Shown: positions 24,771-33,616 of the stretch, in pieces
How the letters are laid out: every line of letters starts with the position of its first letter
Position numbering within the stretch: position 1 is the stretch's first letter
NCBI GenBank assembly: GCA_046295215.1
Contig: JBKBNP010000001.1
Span: 1 to 64,000, forward strand
Source of the DNA: Szabonella sp046295215
Lineage (GTDB): Bacteria; Pseudomonadota; Alphaproteobacteria; Rhodobacterales; Rhodobacteraceae
Reading direction: 5' to 3'
DNA: 64,000 bases
Notes under the pieces: generated by a model
What the model saw: the letters and a program-made list of their open reading frames with translations, nothing else
Told to the model about the DNA's origin: nothing
The model's database searches: none
Position numbers and translations under genes: made by a program

Positions 24771-26284
24771 TCCTGACACCCGGGGCGACCACGCTCGCCC
24801 AGCTTGAAACCCTTTGGCGCGGCGCCGGCATCGCACAGCTTGATCCCACAGCCCGTCCGGGGGTGGAGGCCGCCGCTGCACAGGTTGCCGCCGCCGCCCG
24901 GGGCGAGGCTGCGGTCTACGGCGTGAACACCGGCTTCGGCAAACTTGCCTCGGTCAAGATCGCGCCGAAAGACACCGCCACCCTGCAACGCAACCTCATC
25001 CTGTCGCATTGCTGCGGTGTGGGCGAGGCGCTGGACGAGGCCACGACCCGGCTGATGATGGCGTTGAAACTGCTGTCGCTGGGGCGCGGGGCGTCGGGCG
25101 TGCGCTGGGCGGTGATCGCGCAGATCGAGGCGATGCTTGTGGCAGGCGTGATCCCGGTCGTGCCGTCGCAAGGGTCTGTCGGGGCCTCGGGCGATCTTGC
25201 ACCCTTGGCCCACATGACCGCCGCCATGATCGGCGAAGGTGAGGCGCTGTATCAGGGCACCCGGATGCCGGGCGGGGCGGCACTGGCGGCGGCGGGGCTC
25301 GCGCCTTTGACCCTTGGGCCGAAGGAAGGCCTCGGCCTGATCAATGGCACGCAATTTTCCACGGCGCTGGCACTGACGGGCCTGTTCCGGGGCTGGCGCG
25401 CTGCGGCAACCTCGCTGGTCACGGCCAGCCTTTCGACCGATGCGATCATGGGATCGACCGCCCCCTTGCAGGCCGAGATCCACACACTTCGCGGCCATCG
25501 CGGCCAGATCGAGGTGGCGGGCCGGATGCGGGCCATCATGGACGGATCGGTGATCCGCGAAAGCCACCGGGACGGCGATACCCGCGTGCAGGATCCCTAT
25601 TGCATCCGCTGCCAGCCGCAGGTGGCAGGGGCGGCAGTGGACCTTCTGCGCTTTGCCGCGACCACGCTGGAAACCGAGGCCAACGCCGTCACCGACAATC
25701 CGCTGGTCATCTCCACCGGCATCTTTTCGGGGGGCAATTTCCACGCCGAACCCGTGGCCTTCGCCGCCGACATCATCGCGCTGGCGCTGGCCGAGATCGG
25801 CGCCATCGCGCAGCGCCGCGTGGCCCTGATGGTGGACCCGACGCTGAGCCACGACCTGCCGCCCTTCCTGACCCCCGATCCCGGCCTCAATTCCGGCCTG
25901 ATGATTGCCGAGGTCACGACAGCGGCGCTGATGAGCGAGAACAAGCATCTGGCGAACCCCTGTTCGACCGACAGCACGCCGACCTCCGCCAATCAGGAGG
26001 ATCACGTGTCGATGGCTGCCCATGGCGCGCGCCGTCTGGGCCGGATGAATGACAATCTGGCCGTGATCCTGGGGGTGGAGGCGCTCTGCGCCGCGCAAGG
26101 CGTGGATTTCCGCGCGCCGCTCTCCACCTCGCCTGCGCTGCAGCAGGTGATGACGGTGATCCGCGCCGCCAGCCCCGCCCTGACCACCGACCGCTATCTT
26201 GCGCCCGACATCGCCGCCGCCGCCGCCCTTGTGGCCGATGGCGCGCTGATCCGCGCCGCATCGCTTGATGATTTCGCGCTCTGA
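24767..26284 (+). CDS. hutH: Histidine ammonia-lyase
   Basis: 505 residues, the usual length. The Ala-Ser-Gly triad that forms the MIO cofactor is in GSVGASGDLAPLAHM, and YGVNTGFGKLA and the LINGTQFSTALAL helix are also typical. It deaminates histidine to urocanate, the first step of the pathway and the step that produces the HutC inducer. It is translationally coupled to hutI by a 4-nt overlap and followed by hutU after 26 nt. Confidence 0.97.
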   Translation: MILTPGATTLAQLETLWRGAGIAQLDPTARPGVEAAAAQVAAAARGEAAVYGVNTGFGKLASVKIAPKDTATLQRNLILSHCCGVGEALDEATTRLMMALKLLSLGRGASGVRWAVIAQIEAMLVAGVIPVVPSQGSVGASGDLAPLAHMTAAMIGEGEALYQGTRMPGGAALAAAGLAPLTLGPKEGLGLINGTQFSTALALTGLFRGWRAAATSLVTASLSTDAIMGSTAPLQAEIHTLRGHRGQIEVAGRMRAIMDGSVIRESHRDGDTRVQDPYCIRCQPQVAGAAVDLLRFAATTLETEANAVTDNPLVISTGIFSGGNFHAEPVAFAADIIALALAEIGAIAQRRVALMVDPTLSHDLPPFLTPDPGLNSGLMIAEVTTAALMSENKHLANPCSTDSTPTSANQEDHVSMAAHGARRLGRMNDNLAVILGVEALCAAQGVDFRAPLSTSPALQQVMTVIRAASPALTTDRYLAPDIAAAAALVADGALIRAASLDDFAL

Positions 26285-26310
26285 CGCGACCCAACAGAAA
26301 GGCCGCCGCC

Positions 26311-27996
26311 ATGACCAACCCGCGCCACAACACCCGCGACATCTATCCTGCCACCGGCACCGAGATCACCGCCAAAAGCTGGTTGACCGAGGCGCCCTTG
26401 CGGATGCTGATGAACAACCTGCACCCCGATGTGGCCGAAAACCCGCATGAGTTGGTGGTTTACGGCGGCATCGGCCGCGCCGCCCGCACATGGGAGGATT
26501 TCGACCGCATCTGCGCCGAGTTGCGCAAACTCGACGACGACCAGACGCTGATCGTGCAATCGGGCAAACCCGTGGGCGTGTTCCGCACCCACAAGGACGC
26601 CCCGCGCGTGCTGATTGCGAATTCAAACCTCGTGCCGCATTGGGCGACCTGGGACCATTTCAACGAGTTGGATAAAAAAGGTCTGGCCATGTATGGCCAG
26701 ATGACCGCCGGATCGTGGATCTATATCGGCACGCAAGGCATCGTGCAGGGCACGTTCGAAACCTTTGCCGAAGCCGGCCGCCAGCATTACGGCGGCAGCC
26801 TGAAAGGCCGCTGGATCCTGACCGGTGGCTTGGGCGGCATGGGCGGCGCGCAGCCGCTCGCCGCCGTCATGGCGGGGGCTTGCTGCCTGACCGTGGAATG
26901 TGATGAAACCCGCGCCGATTTCCGCATCCGCACCCGTTATTGCGATGAAAAGGCCCATACGCTTGATGACGCGCTGGCGATGATCGACGCCTGGACCAAG
27001 GCGGGTGAGGCGAAATCGGTGGCGCTGATCGGCAATGCGGCGGAGATATTCCCCGAGATTTTCCGCCGCATGAAGGCGGGCGGCATGCGCCCCGACATCG
27101 TGACCGACCAGACCTCGGCGCATGATCCGATCCATGGCTATCTGCCGCTCGGCTGGACCGTCGCCGAATGGCGCGCGAAACAGGAAAGCGATCCCAAGGC
27201 CGTGGAAAAGGCCGCCCGCGCCAGCATGAAAACCCATGTCGCCGCCATGGTCGATTTCTGGAATGCAGGCGTGCCGACACTGGATTACGGCAACAACATC
27301 CGGCAGGTGGCTCAGGAGGAAGGGCTTGAAAACGCCTTTGCCTTCCCCGGCTTCGTGCCCGCCTATATCCGGCCGCTGTTCTGCCGGGGCATCGGCCCCT
27401 TCCGCTGGTGCGCCCTCTCGGGCGATCCCGAGGATATCTACAAGACCGATGCCAGGATGAAGGAACTCTTCCCCGACAACACGCATCTGCACAACTGGCT
27501 CGACATGGCGCGCGACCGCATCGCCTTTCAGGGCCTGCCCGCCCGCATCATGTGGATCGGGCTGGGGGATCGCCACCGCGCCGGCCTTGCCATCAACGAA
27601 ATGGTCCGCAATGGCGAACTGAAAGCCCCCGTTGTGATCGGCCGCGACCACCTCGATTCGGGCTCCGTCGCCTCGCCCAACCGTGAAACCGAGGCGATGA
27701 AGGATGGCTCCGATGCTGTCAGTGACTGGCCGCTGCTCAATGCGCTCCTGAATTGTGCATCGGGTGCCACATGGGTCAGCCTGCATCATGGCGGTGGCGT
27801 CGGCATGGGTTTCTCGCAGCACTCCGGCATGGTTATCTGCTGCGATGGAACCGAGGACGCCGACCGCCGCATCGCAAATGTTCTGTGGAACGACCCGGCC
27901 ACGGGCGTCATGCGCCATGCCGATGCGGGCTATGACATCGCCATCGACTGTGCGCGCGAACATGGCCTCAACCTGCCTGCGATCCTGAAAGACTGA
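26311..27996 (+). CDS. hutU: Urocanate hydratase
   Basis: 561 residues, matching the family. LTGGLGGMGGAQPLAA is the NAD-binding motif, and DQTSAHDPIHGYLP and SLHHGGGVGMGFSQHSG are further hallmarks. It converts urocanate to imidazolone propionate with a tightly bound NAD+. It is the last gene of hutI-hutH-hutU. A copy of the dispersed repeat with a hairpin follows and may act as the operon end. Confidence 0.97.
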   Translation: MTNPRHNTRDIYPATGTEITAKSWLTEAPLRMLMNNLHPDVAENPHELVVYGGIGRAARTWEDFDRICAELRKLDDDQTLIVQSGKPVGVFRTHKDAPRVLIANSNLVPHWATWDHFNELDKKGLAMYGQMTAGSWIYIGTQGIVQGTFETFAEAGRQHYGGSLKGRWILTGGLGGMGGAQPLAAVMAGACCLTVECDETRADFRIRTRYCDEKAHTLDDALAMIDAWTKAGEAKSVALIGNAAEIFPEIFRRMKAGGMRPDIVTDQTSAHDPIHGYLPLGWTVAEWRAKQESDPKAVEKAARASMKTHVAAMVDFWNAGVPTLDYGNNIRQVAQEEGLENAFAFPGFVPAYIRPLFCRGIGPFRWCALSGDPEDIYKTDARMKELFPDNTHLHNWLDMARDRIAFQGLPARIMWIGLGDRHRAGLAINEMVRNGELKAPVVIGRDHLDSGSVASPNRETEAMKDGSDAVSDWPLLNALLNCASGATWVSLHHGGGVGMGFSQHSGMVICCDGTEDADRRIANVLWNDPATGVMRHADAGYDIAIDCAREHGLNLPAILKD

Positions 27997-28007
27997 TGCG
28001 CCGCCGC

Positions 28008-28095
28008 TTCCCCCTTTTTCTGTCCGAAAATATCCTCGGGGGGAGGCCGGACCGGCCCTGCCGGTCTGGCCGTGGGGGGCAGACAGCCCCCCAGT
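28008..28095 (-). repeat. Dispersed intergenic repeat, copy B (inverted)
   Basis: CCCCCTTTTTCTGTCCG, AATATCCTCGGGGGG and a GGGGGGCAGACAGCCCCCC hairpin are the reverse complement of copy A. A GGCCGGACCGG and CCGGTCTGGCC stem lies in the middle. It sits between hutU and the TRAP genes. Confidence 0.75.
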
Positions 28096-28156
28096 CGCGG
28101 CCTGCAACCCGCACCAACCCGACAAGACCGAAACCACCCAACAAGGAGAGACCCAG

Positions 28157-29257
28157 ATGAAAAGACGTTCCTTTCTCACCAAGGCCGGGCTCGGTGCCGC
28201 CAGCCTCGGCGCGGCCACGCTCGCCGCCCCCGCCCTCGCGCAGGATGTGCGCAAATGGCGCCTTGTCTCCGCCTGGCCGCGCAATCTGCCGGGCCCCGGT
28301 GTCGCCGCGCAGATGCTCGCCGACCGCATCACCGCCCTGTCCGGGGGCCGCATCGAGGTCGAGCTTTTCGCCGCCGGTGAAATCGTCCCGGGGCCGGGCG
28401 TGTTCGATGCCGTTGCCGAAGGCACTGCGGAAATCTACCACGCGGTTCCCGCCTATTGGGGGTCGAAATCCAAGGGCATCCTGCTGTTCGGCTCGCAGCC
28501 CCTTGGTCTGACGGCTATAGAACAACATGGCTGGATGCTTCACGGCGGCGGGCAGGCGCTCTATGACGAGATGTATGGCCGTTTTGGCCTCAAGCCCTTC
28601 CTCTGTGGCAATTCGGGACCGCAATGGGCAGGCTGGTTCCGCAACGAAATCAACTCTCTCGACGATCTCAAGGGCCTGAAATACCGCACCACCGGCCTCA
28701 ATTCCGAAGTCATGTCGAAACTCGGCGTGGCGGTGGAGGCGATGTCGGGCCCCGCCATGTTCCAGGCGCTGCAATCGGGTGCGCTGGATGCAGGCGAATT
28801 CATCGGGCCGTGGTCGGATTCTGCCCTCGGCCTCTATCAGGTCGCCAAGAACTACTACGGTCCGGGCGTGGGTGAACCCTCCTCGGCCGAGGAATGTGCG
28901 ATCAACCTCGCGGTCTGGAACGACCTGCCGGATGATCTGAAACAGGCGGTGCAGGCGGCGGCGGAAAGCATCTACAACCCGGTTCTGACCGAATACAACA
29001 CCAAGCACGCGCTGGCCTTGCGCGATCTGGTCAGCCAGCACGGTGTCATCATCCGCGAATGGCCCGAGGAAATCATCGTCGCCATGGGCAATGCCATGGG
29101 CGAGGTGGTGAACGAGCTTCTCGCCTCCGACGACGAACTCGTCGTCCGCATCACCCAAAGCTTCCTCGACTACCGCAAGCTGATGGTGGAATACATGCCC
29201 CATGCCGAAAACGGGCAGATGAACGCGCGCGGGCTCGACTACAACTACGGCGGATAA
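28157..29257 (+). CDS. TRAP transporter substrate-binding protein (DctP family, TakP-like)
   Basis: 366 residues. The start MKRRSFLTKAGLG has a twin-arginine-like RRSFL motif and a signal ending APALAQ, as in TakP-type proteins. GWFRNEINSLDDLKGLKYRT and the LEAGEFIG-like DAGEFIGPW segment are typical of the DctP family, whose conserved Arg binds the carboxylate of the ligand. TakP relatives take up alpha-keto acids. The ligand here is not proven. The small and large permease genes follow directly. Confidence 0.88.
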   Translation: MKRRSFLTKAGLGAASLGAATLAAPALAQDVRKWRLVSAWPRNLPGPGVAAQMLADRITALSGGRIEVELFAAGEIVPGPGVFDAVAEGTAEIYHAVPAYWGSKSKGILLFGSQPLGLTAIEQHGWMLHGGGQALYDEMYGRFGLKPFLCGNSGPQWAGWFRNEINSLDDLKGLKYRTTGLNSEVMSKLGVAVEAMSGPAMFQALQSGALDAGEFIGPWSDSALGLYQVAKNYYGPGVGEPSSAEECAINLAVWNDLPDDLKQAVQAAAESIYNPVLTEYNTKHALALRDLVSQHGVIIREWPEEIIVAMGNAMGEVVNELLASDDELVVRITQSFLDYRKLMVEYMPHAENGQMNARGLDYNYGG

Positions 29258-29311
29258 GAAACTGGCGGGGCGGATTTGTCCGCCCCGCCGCACCAAAGGG
29301 GGGCGCAGGGG

Positions 29312-29824
29312 ATGCAGCGGATTGCGGACGGGCTGGACCACATCAACCGTGGGGTGGGGGCAGTGACGATGTGGGCGGCGCTGGCCATGGTGCTGGTGCA
29401 ATTCGCCATCGTCCTGATGCGCTATGTCTTTGGCTACACCTCCATCTTCATCAATGAATCGGTGCTTTACCTGCATGCCTCGCTGTTCATGCTGGGGGCG
29501 GGCTACACGCTGTTGATCGGTGGCCATGTGCGGGTCGATATCTTCTATGCGACGGCAAGCGCCCGGACCAAGGCGATGATCGACATTTTCGGCCATCTGG
29601 TGCTGCTGGCCCCGGCCACGCTGATGCTGCTTTACTGGTCCTGGCCGACGGTCAGCCGGTCCTGGGCGATCCGGGAGGGGGCGATGTCGGTGGGCGGCAT
29701 CCCGGCCTCCTATCTTCTCAAGACTCTCATTCCGGCCTTTTGCATCCTTTTGCTGATCCAGGGGATTTCGGCGCTGATCCGCGATGTGATCCGCCTTGCG
29801 GGAGGTGCGCGCGATGGCGCTTGA
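29312..29824 (+). CDS. TRAP transporter small permease (DctQ)
   Basis: 170 residues with four hydrophobic helices: VTMWAALAMVLVQFAIVLM, SVLYLHASLFMLGAGYTLL, LVLLAPATLMLLYWSW and SYLLKTLIPAFCILLLIQG. GGHVRVDIFY is the DctQ hallmark. It forms the membrane part of the sodium-driven TRAP importer together with the large permease, whose gene overlaps by 11 nt. Confidence 0.92.
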   Translation: MQRIADGLDHINRGVGAVTMWAALAMVLVQFAIVLMRYVFGYTSIFINESVLYLHASLFMLGAGYTLLIGGHVRVDIFYATASARTKAMIDIFGHLVLLAPATLMLLYWSWPTVSRSWAIREGAMSVGGIPASYLLKTLIPAFCILLLIQGISALIRDVIRLAGGARDGA

Positions 29825-31358
29825 TCTGTGGATGTTCGCGGCCCTCATTGCCGTGATCCTGATGGGCTATCCGGTGGCCTTTTCCATCGCGGGTGTCGCC
29901 ACGGCCTTTGCGCTGATCGGCTGGTGGGCGGGGGAATTCAACCTGTCGCTGATGGGCGCGCTCGGTCAGCGGTTTTTTGCGGTGATGACGAACCCGGTGC
30001 TGACGGCGATTCCGCTGTTCGTGCTGATGGGCGTGGTCCTGGAAAAATCCCGCATCGCCGAGGATCTTCTGGAAACCATGGGGCGCCTGTTTGGCTCGGT
30101 TCGCGGGGGCCTGGGCGTGTCGGTCATGCTGGTGGGGGCGCTGCTGGCGGCCTCCACCGGCATCGTGGGGGCGACGGTCGTGGCCATGGGCATGATCGCG
30201 CTGCCCGCGATGCTGCGCAACGGCTACAACCCGCGTCTGGCCTCGGGCATGGTCTGCACCGCTGGAACGCTGGGACAGATCATCCCGCCCTCGACGCTGC
30301 TCATCATCCTGGCCGAGGTGATGTCCTCGGCCTTCCAGCAGGCGCAGTTCCGGCAGGGCAAGTTTTCCATTGAAACCATCTCGGTCGGCCAGACTTTCGC
30401 CGCCGCCCTGATCCCGGGGCTGTTGCTGGTGGCAATTTACGTCGCCTATATCCTGATCCGCGCGGCCTTGGTGCCATCGGACGCGCCCGCGATGCGCGAA
30501 CAGGCGGTCCGGCCCGGTTTGGGCGAAATCGGTGGGGCGATCCTGCCGCCCGTTTTGCTGATCGTGGCGGTTCTGGGCGCGATTCTCGGCGGCGTCGCTT
30601 CGCCCAATGAGGCGGCGAGCGTGGGGGCCGTGGGCGCGATCCTGCTGGCCGGCTACCGGCAGGGGGCACCGCGCTGGCTGATGATTGCGGGGGCGGGGGC
30701 GCTTCTGGCGCTGGCCGTGGCGGCACGGGCGGCCCCCGTGCGGCTGGCGCGGTCCGATACCGGAGCCTTTGAATATGCGCTTGCCGTGCTTTATTCTGGG
30801 CTTGCGCTGGTCGGGCTGCTGGCGATTGCGGTTGCGATTGTTGCCGCTTTCCGGCGCGGGGTCATGGTGCCCGCGATGCGGCAGACGCTGTCTGTCACCT
30901 CGATGATCTTTGCCACGATCCTGATGGCGTCCTTCTTCAGCCTCGTCTTTGTAGGCCTCGGCGGCGAACACCGCGTGGCGGCCATTCTGGAGGCGCTGCC
31001 GGGCGGGGCAACGGGGGCGCTGATCTTTGCGATGGCCTTCATCTTCGTCCTCGGGTTCTTCCTCGATTTCGTGGAAATCTCGGTGATCCTGCTGCCGCTT
31101 CTGATCCCGCCGCTGATCCTGATGGGGCATGACCCGATCTGGCTGGCGGTGCTGGTGGCGGTGAACCTGCAAACCTCCTTCCTGACGCCGCCCTTCGGTT
31201 TTTCGTTGTTCTACCTGCGGGGGGCGGCGCCGCCCGAGGTGACGACGGGGATGATCTATCGCGGCGTCGTGCCCTTCATCGGCTTGCAGATCCTCGCCAT
31301 GCTGATCCTGTGGCTGTTGCCGGGCGTGTCCACATGGCTGCCGCGCGCGGTGTTCTGA
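29814..31358 (+). CDS. TRAP transporter large permease (DctM), extended form
   Basis: 514 residues from the ATG at 29814, overlapping dctQ. Conserved blocks are FVLMGVVLEKSRIAEDLL, ASTGIVGATVVAMGMIALP, IIPPSTLLIIL, SPNEAASVGAVGA and NLQTSFLTPPFGFSLFYL. DctM is usually about 430 residues. The extra roughly 75 residues, at about 270-350, add hydrophobic helices between the SPNEAA motif and the last membrane core. Such long forms occur with TakP-like binding proteins. It catalyses substrate/sodium symport with DctQ and the periplasmic receptor. Confidence 0.92.
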   Translation: MALDLWMFAALIAVILMGYPVAFSIAGVATAFALIGWWAGEFNLSLMGALGQRFFAVMTNPVLTAIPLFVLMGVVLEKSRIAEDLLETMGRLFGSVRGGLGVSVMLVGALLAASTGIVGATVVAMGMIALPAMLRNGYNPRLASGMVCTAGTLGQIIPPSTLLIILAEVMSSAFQQAQFRQGKFSIETISVGQTFAAALIPGLLLVAIYVAYILIRAALVPSDAPAMREQAVRPGLGEIGGAILPPVLLIVAVLGAILGGVASPNEAASVGAVGAILLAGYRQGAPRWLMIAGAGALLALAVAARAAPVRLARSDTGAFEYALAVLYSGLALVGLLAIAVAIVAAFRRGVMVPAMRQTLSVTSMIFATILMASFFSLVFVGLGGEHRVAAILEALPGGATGALIFAMAFIFVLGFFLDFVEISVILLPLLIPPLILMGHDPIWLAVLVAVNLQTSFLTPPFGFSLFYLRGAAPPEVTTGMIYRGVVPFIGLQILAMLILWLLPGVSTWLPRAVF

Positions 31359-31362
31359 CCGG

Positions 31363-32289
31363 TCAGGGCACCAGCCCCGGCAGCGTGCCCTGTGCGAGGC
31401 AGGCGCGCAGATGGTCGGCAAAGGCGGTGACGATCCGCGCGCTGTGTTCGGCGCGCTTGCGGGCAAGCCCCAGCACCATCGGCCTTTGCATTCCTGCGAT
31501 CGGCACATAACGCAGCGCAGCCCCATCCGGGGAGAGCGCAACGCCGGGTCGCAGATTGATGAGCCCATATCCGAACCCGTTGCCCACCAGCGATTGCATC
31601 ACCCCCATATTGTCGCAGCGTTCGGTGATGTGCGGTCGCAGACCCGCTGCCTGAAACAGCGCCATGAAATAATCCCGGCTGTGCGGCAGATCGAGCAGAA
31701 CGAGCGGTTCGCGCGCCAGTTGCTCCAGCGACACCGCATCCCCTGTCGCCAGCGGATGCCCCTCGGGCAGCACGGCATGCAGCGGCAGATCCAGAAGCGG
31801 CTCGAACAGCGTGGTTTTCGGCAGGTCGAGGTCATAGGTCAGCGCCACATCGATTTCGCCCCGGTCAAGATAATGCATCAAGGCCGCCTGATGGGCCGCC
31901 TGCATCGAAATCCGCGCCTCGGGGCAGGCATCGGTAAAACTGCGGCGCAGCGGCCCCATCAGCAAGGGGGCAAAAGTGACAAGGCAGCCGATGGAAATCG
32001 GCCCGCCCACGGTCTGCGCAATGTCTGCCGCCAGATCGCCGAGTGCGCCCGCTTCCTCCAGCAGGGCTGCCGCACGCTCCATCAGCCGCTGGCCCGCATC
32101 GGTCAGCGCCAGTCCCTGCGCGTGCTGGCGGGTGAAAAGCGGCAGCCCGAACTCCGCCTCAAGCTGCGCGATGGCGGTGGACAGCGATGGCGCGGAGACA
32201 TTGACCTGCCGCGCCGCCGCACTCAGGCTGCCCGCGCGGCCCACGGCCACGAAATACTCAAGTTGACGAAAGGTGAATCGCAGCGCCAT
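31363..32289 (-). CDS. LysR-family transcriptional regulator (next to TRAP genes)
   Basis: 308 residues. The helix-turn-helix is in FTFRQLEYFVAVGRAGSLSA through VSAPSLSTAIAQLE. The effector domain has DVALTYDLDLPKTTL and YGLINLRPG. It ends 4 nt after the TRAP permease stop on the opposite strand, so convergent transcription is expected. It may regulate the TRAP operon, but its own promoter lies away from it, beside rlmJ. Confidence 0.9.
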   Translation of the reverse strand: MALRFTFRQLEYFVAVGRAGSLSAAARQVNVSAPSLSTAIAQLEAEFGLPLFTRQHAQGLALTDAGQRLMERAAALLEEAGALGDLAADIAQTVGGPISIGCLVTFAPLLMGPLRRSFTDACPEARISMQAAHQAALMHYLDRGEIDVALTYDLDLPKTTLFEPLLDLPLHAVLPEGHPLATGDAVSLEQLAREPLVLLDLPHSRDYFMALFQAAGLRPHITERCDNMGVMQSLVGNGFGYGLINLRPGVALSPDGAALRYVPIAGMQRPMVLGLARKRAEHSARIVTAFADHLRACLAQGTLPGLVP

Positions 32290-32378
32290 GGCGGGATGAT
32301 GCGGGCAGGGCGGGGAATTGCCAAGGGCTGCCTCGGGGCGCGCTTGCGCTGCCTGCCCCCGGGGGGTAGGTCTGGCTG

Positions 32379-33158
32379 ATGCTTTCCTATCAACACCATT
32401 ATCACGCGGGCAATCCGGCCGATGTCCACAAGCACGCGGTTCTCGCGTGGATGCTCGACTACCTGACGCAGAAGGACAAACCGCTCAGCTATATTGAAAC
32501 CCATGCGGGCCGGGGGCTCTATGACCTCACCGCTCCCGAGGCGCTGAAAACGGGCGAGGCGGCGCAGGGGGTTGCGCGGCTGGAGGCCCGGTTTGCACCG
32601 GATCACCCGTGGCGGCGGCTGCTGGCGCAACTGCGCGGTCTCAAGGGCGCCGATGCCTATCCCGGCTCGCCCTTTCTCGCCGCGCTGGCGCTGCGTCCGG
32701 GGGACCGCATCCATCTGGCCGAACTGCACCCGCAGGAACATGCGGCGCTGTCCTATCACCTTGCGCCCTATGATGTGTCGATCCGGCAGGAGGACGGCAT
32801 CGCGATGGCGCTGTCGCTGACGCCGCCTACCCCGCGCCGGGGGCTGATGCTGATCGACCCGTCCTGGGAGGTGAAGGCGGAATACGAAACCATCCCCAAG
32901 GCGGTTGAGGATCTGGCGCGGAAGTGGAATGTCGGCATCATCGCGCTCTGGTATCCGCTGCTGGCGATGGGGGCGCATAATTCCATGCTGGAACGGCTGC
33001 AAGCTTCCTTTCCGGACGCCATGCGCCATGAGGTCCGCTTTCCGCCCGTCCGCGAAGGGCACCGGATGGTCGGGTCGGGCATGTTCATCGTGAACCCGCC
33101 CTGGGGGCTGGCGGACGAGACCGCGCGGATTTCACGGATCTTCAACCGGAAAGGATGA
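32379..33158 (+). CDS. rlmJ: 23S rRNA (adenine(2030)-N(6))-methyltransferase
   Basis: 259 residues. The start MLSYQHHYHAGNPADVHKH is diagnostic of RlmJ. THAGRGLYDL binds SAM, and IDPSWEVKAEY takes the place of the catalytic DPPYE motif. It methylates A2030 of 23S rRNA. The DUF1330 gene follows with a 3-nt gap. Confidence 0.94.
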   Translation: MLSYQHHYHAGNPADVHKHAVLAWMLDYLTQKDKPLSYIETHAGRGLYDLTAPEALKTGEAAQGVARLEARFAPDHPWRRLLAQLRGLKGADAYPGSPFLAALALRPGDRIHLAELHPQEHAALSYHLAPYDVSIRQEDGIAMALSLTPPTPRRGLMLIDPSWEVKAEYETIPKAVEDLARKWNVGIIALWYPLLAMGAHNSMLERLQASFPDAMRHEVRFPPVREGHRMVGSGMFIVNPPWGLADETARISRIFNRKG

Positions 33159-33161
33159 GGA

Positions 33162-33455
33162 ATGGCCAAAGGATACTGGATTGCCCATGTCGATGTCGCG
33201 GATGCGGCGGCCTATGAGGCCTATCGCGCCGCCAATGCCGCACCCTTTGCCGAACATGGCGCGCGGTTTCTGGTGCGGGGCGGGCCACAGGATGTGATGG
33301 AGGGGCAGGCGCGGGCGCGGACCGTGGTGATCGAGTTCCCCAGTCTGGAAGCCGCACGCGCCTGCTATCACAGCGCCGCCTATCAGGCCGCCAAGGCCCT
33401 GCGCGATCTGGTGGCGACGGGGGATCTGGTGATCATTCAGGGTTGGGAGGGCTGA
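33162..33455 (+). CDS. DUF1330 domain-containing protein
   Basis: 97 residues of the ferredoxin-like alpha/beta-barrel dimer fold: MAKGYWIAHVDVADAAAYEAY, then FLVRGG and a YQAAKALRD-type end. DUF1330 proteins are small, cytoplasmic and of unknown function. It is translationally close to rlmJ (3-nt gap) and is followed by a copy of the dispersed repeat. Confidence 0.88.
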   Translation: MAKGYWIAHVDVADAAAYEAYRAANAAPFAEHGARFLVRGGPQDVMEGQARARTVVIEFPSLEAARACYHSAAYQAAKALRDLVATGDLVIIQGWEG

Positions 33456-33560
33456 TCCGCCCGCAATCCTGTTGCCCGCGCGCCTGATCCTGCGGTCCGG
33501 TTCTGCCTGTCACGCCCGGGGCAGGTGCTTTCGCCAAAGTGAGACGTGACAAGCCTGATT

Positions 33561-33608
33561 TCATCTTGGCGGAAATACCTCGGGGGGTGAGGGGGGCAGC
33601 GCCCCCCT
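33561..33608 (-). repeat. Dispersed intergenic repeat, copy C (inverted)
   Basis: TCATCTTGGCGGAAATACC, then TCGGGGGGTGAGGGGG and a GGGGGGCAGCGCCCCCC hairpin followed by TTTTCTTG. It is the short form of the element and may also terminate the MATE or DUF1330 transcripts. Confidence 0.7.
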
Positions 33609-33616
33609 TTTCTTGT

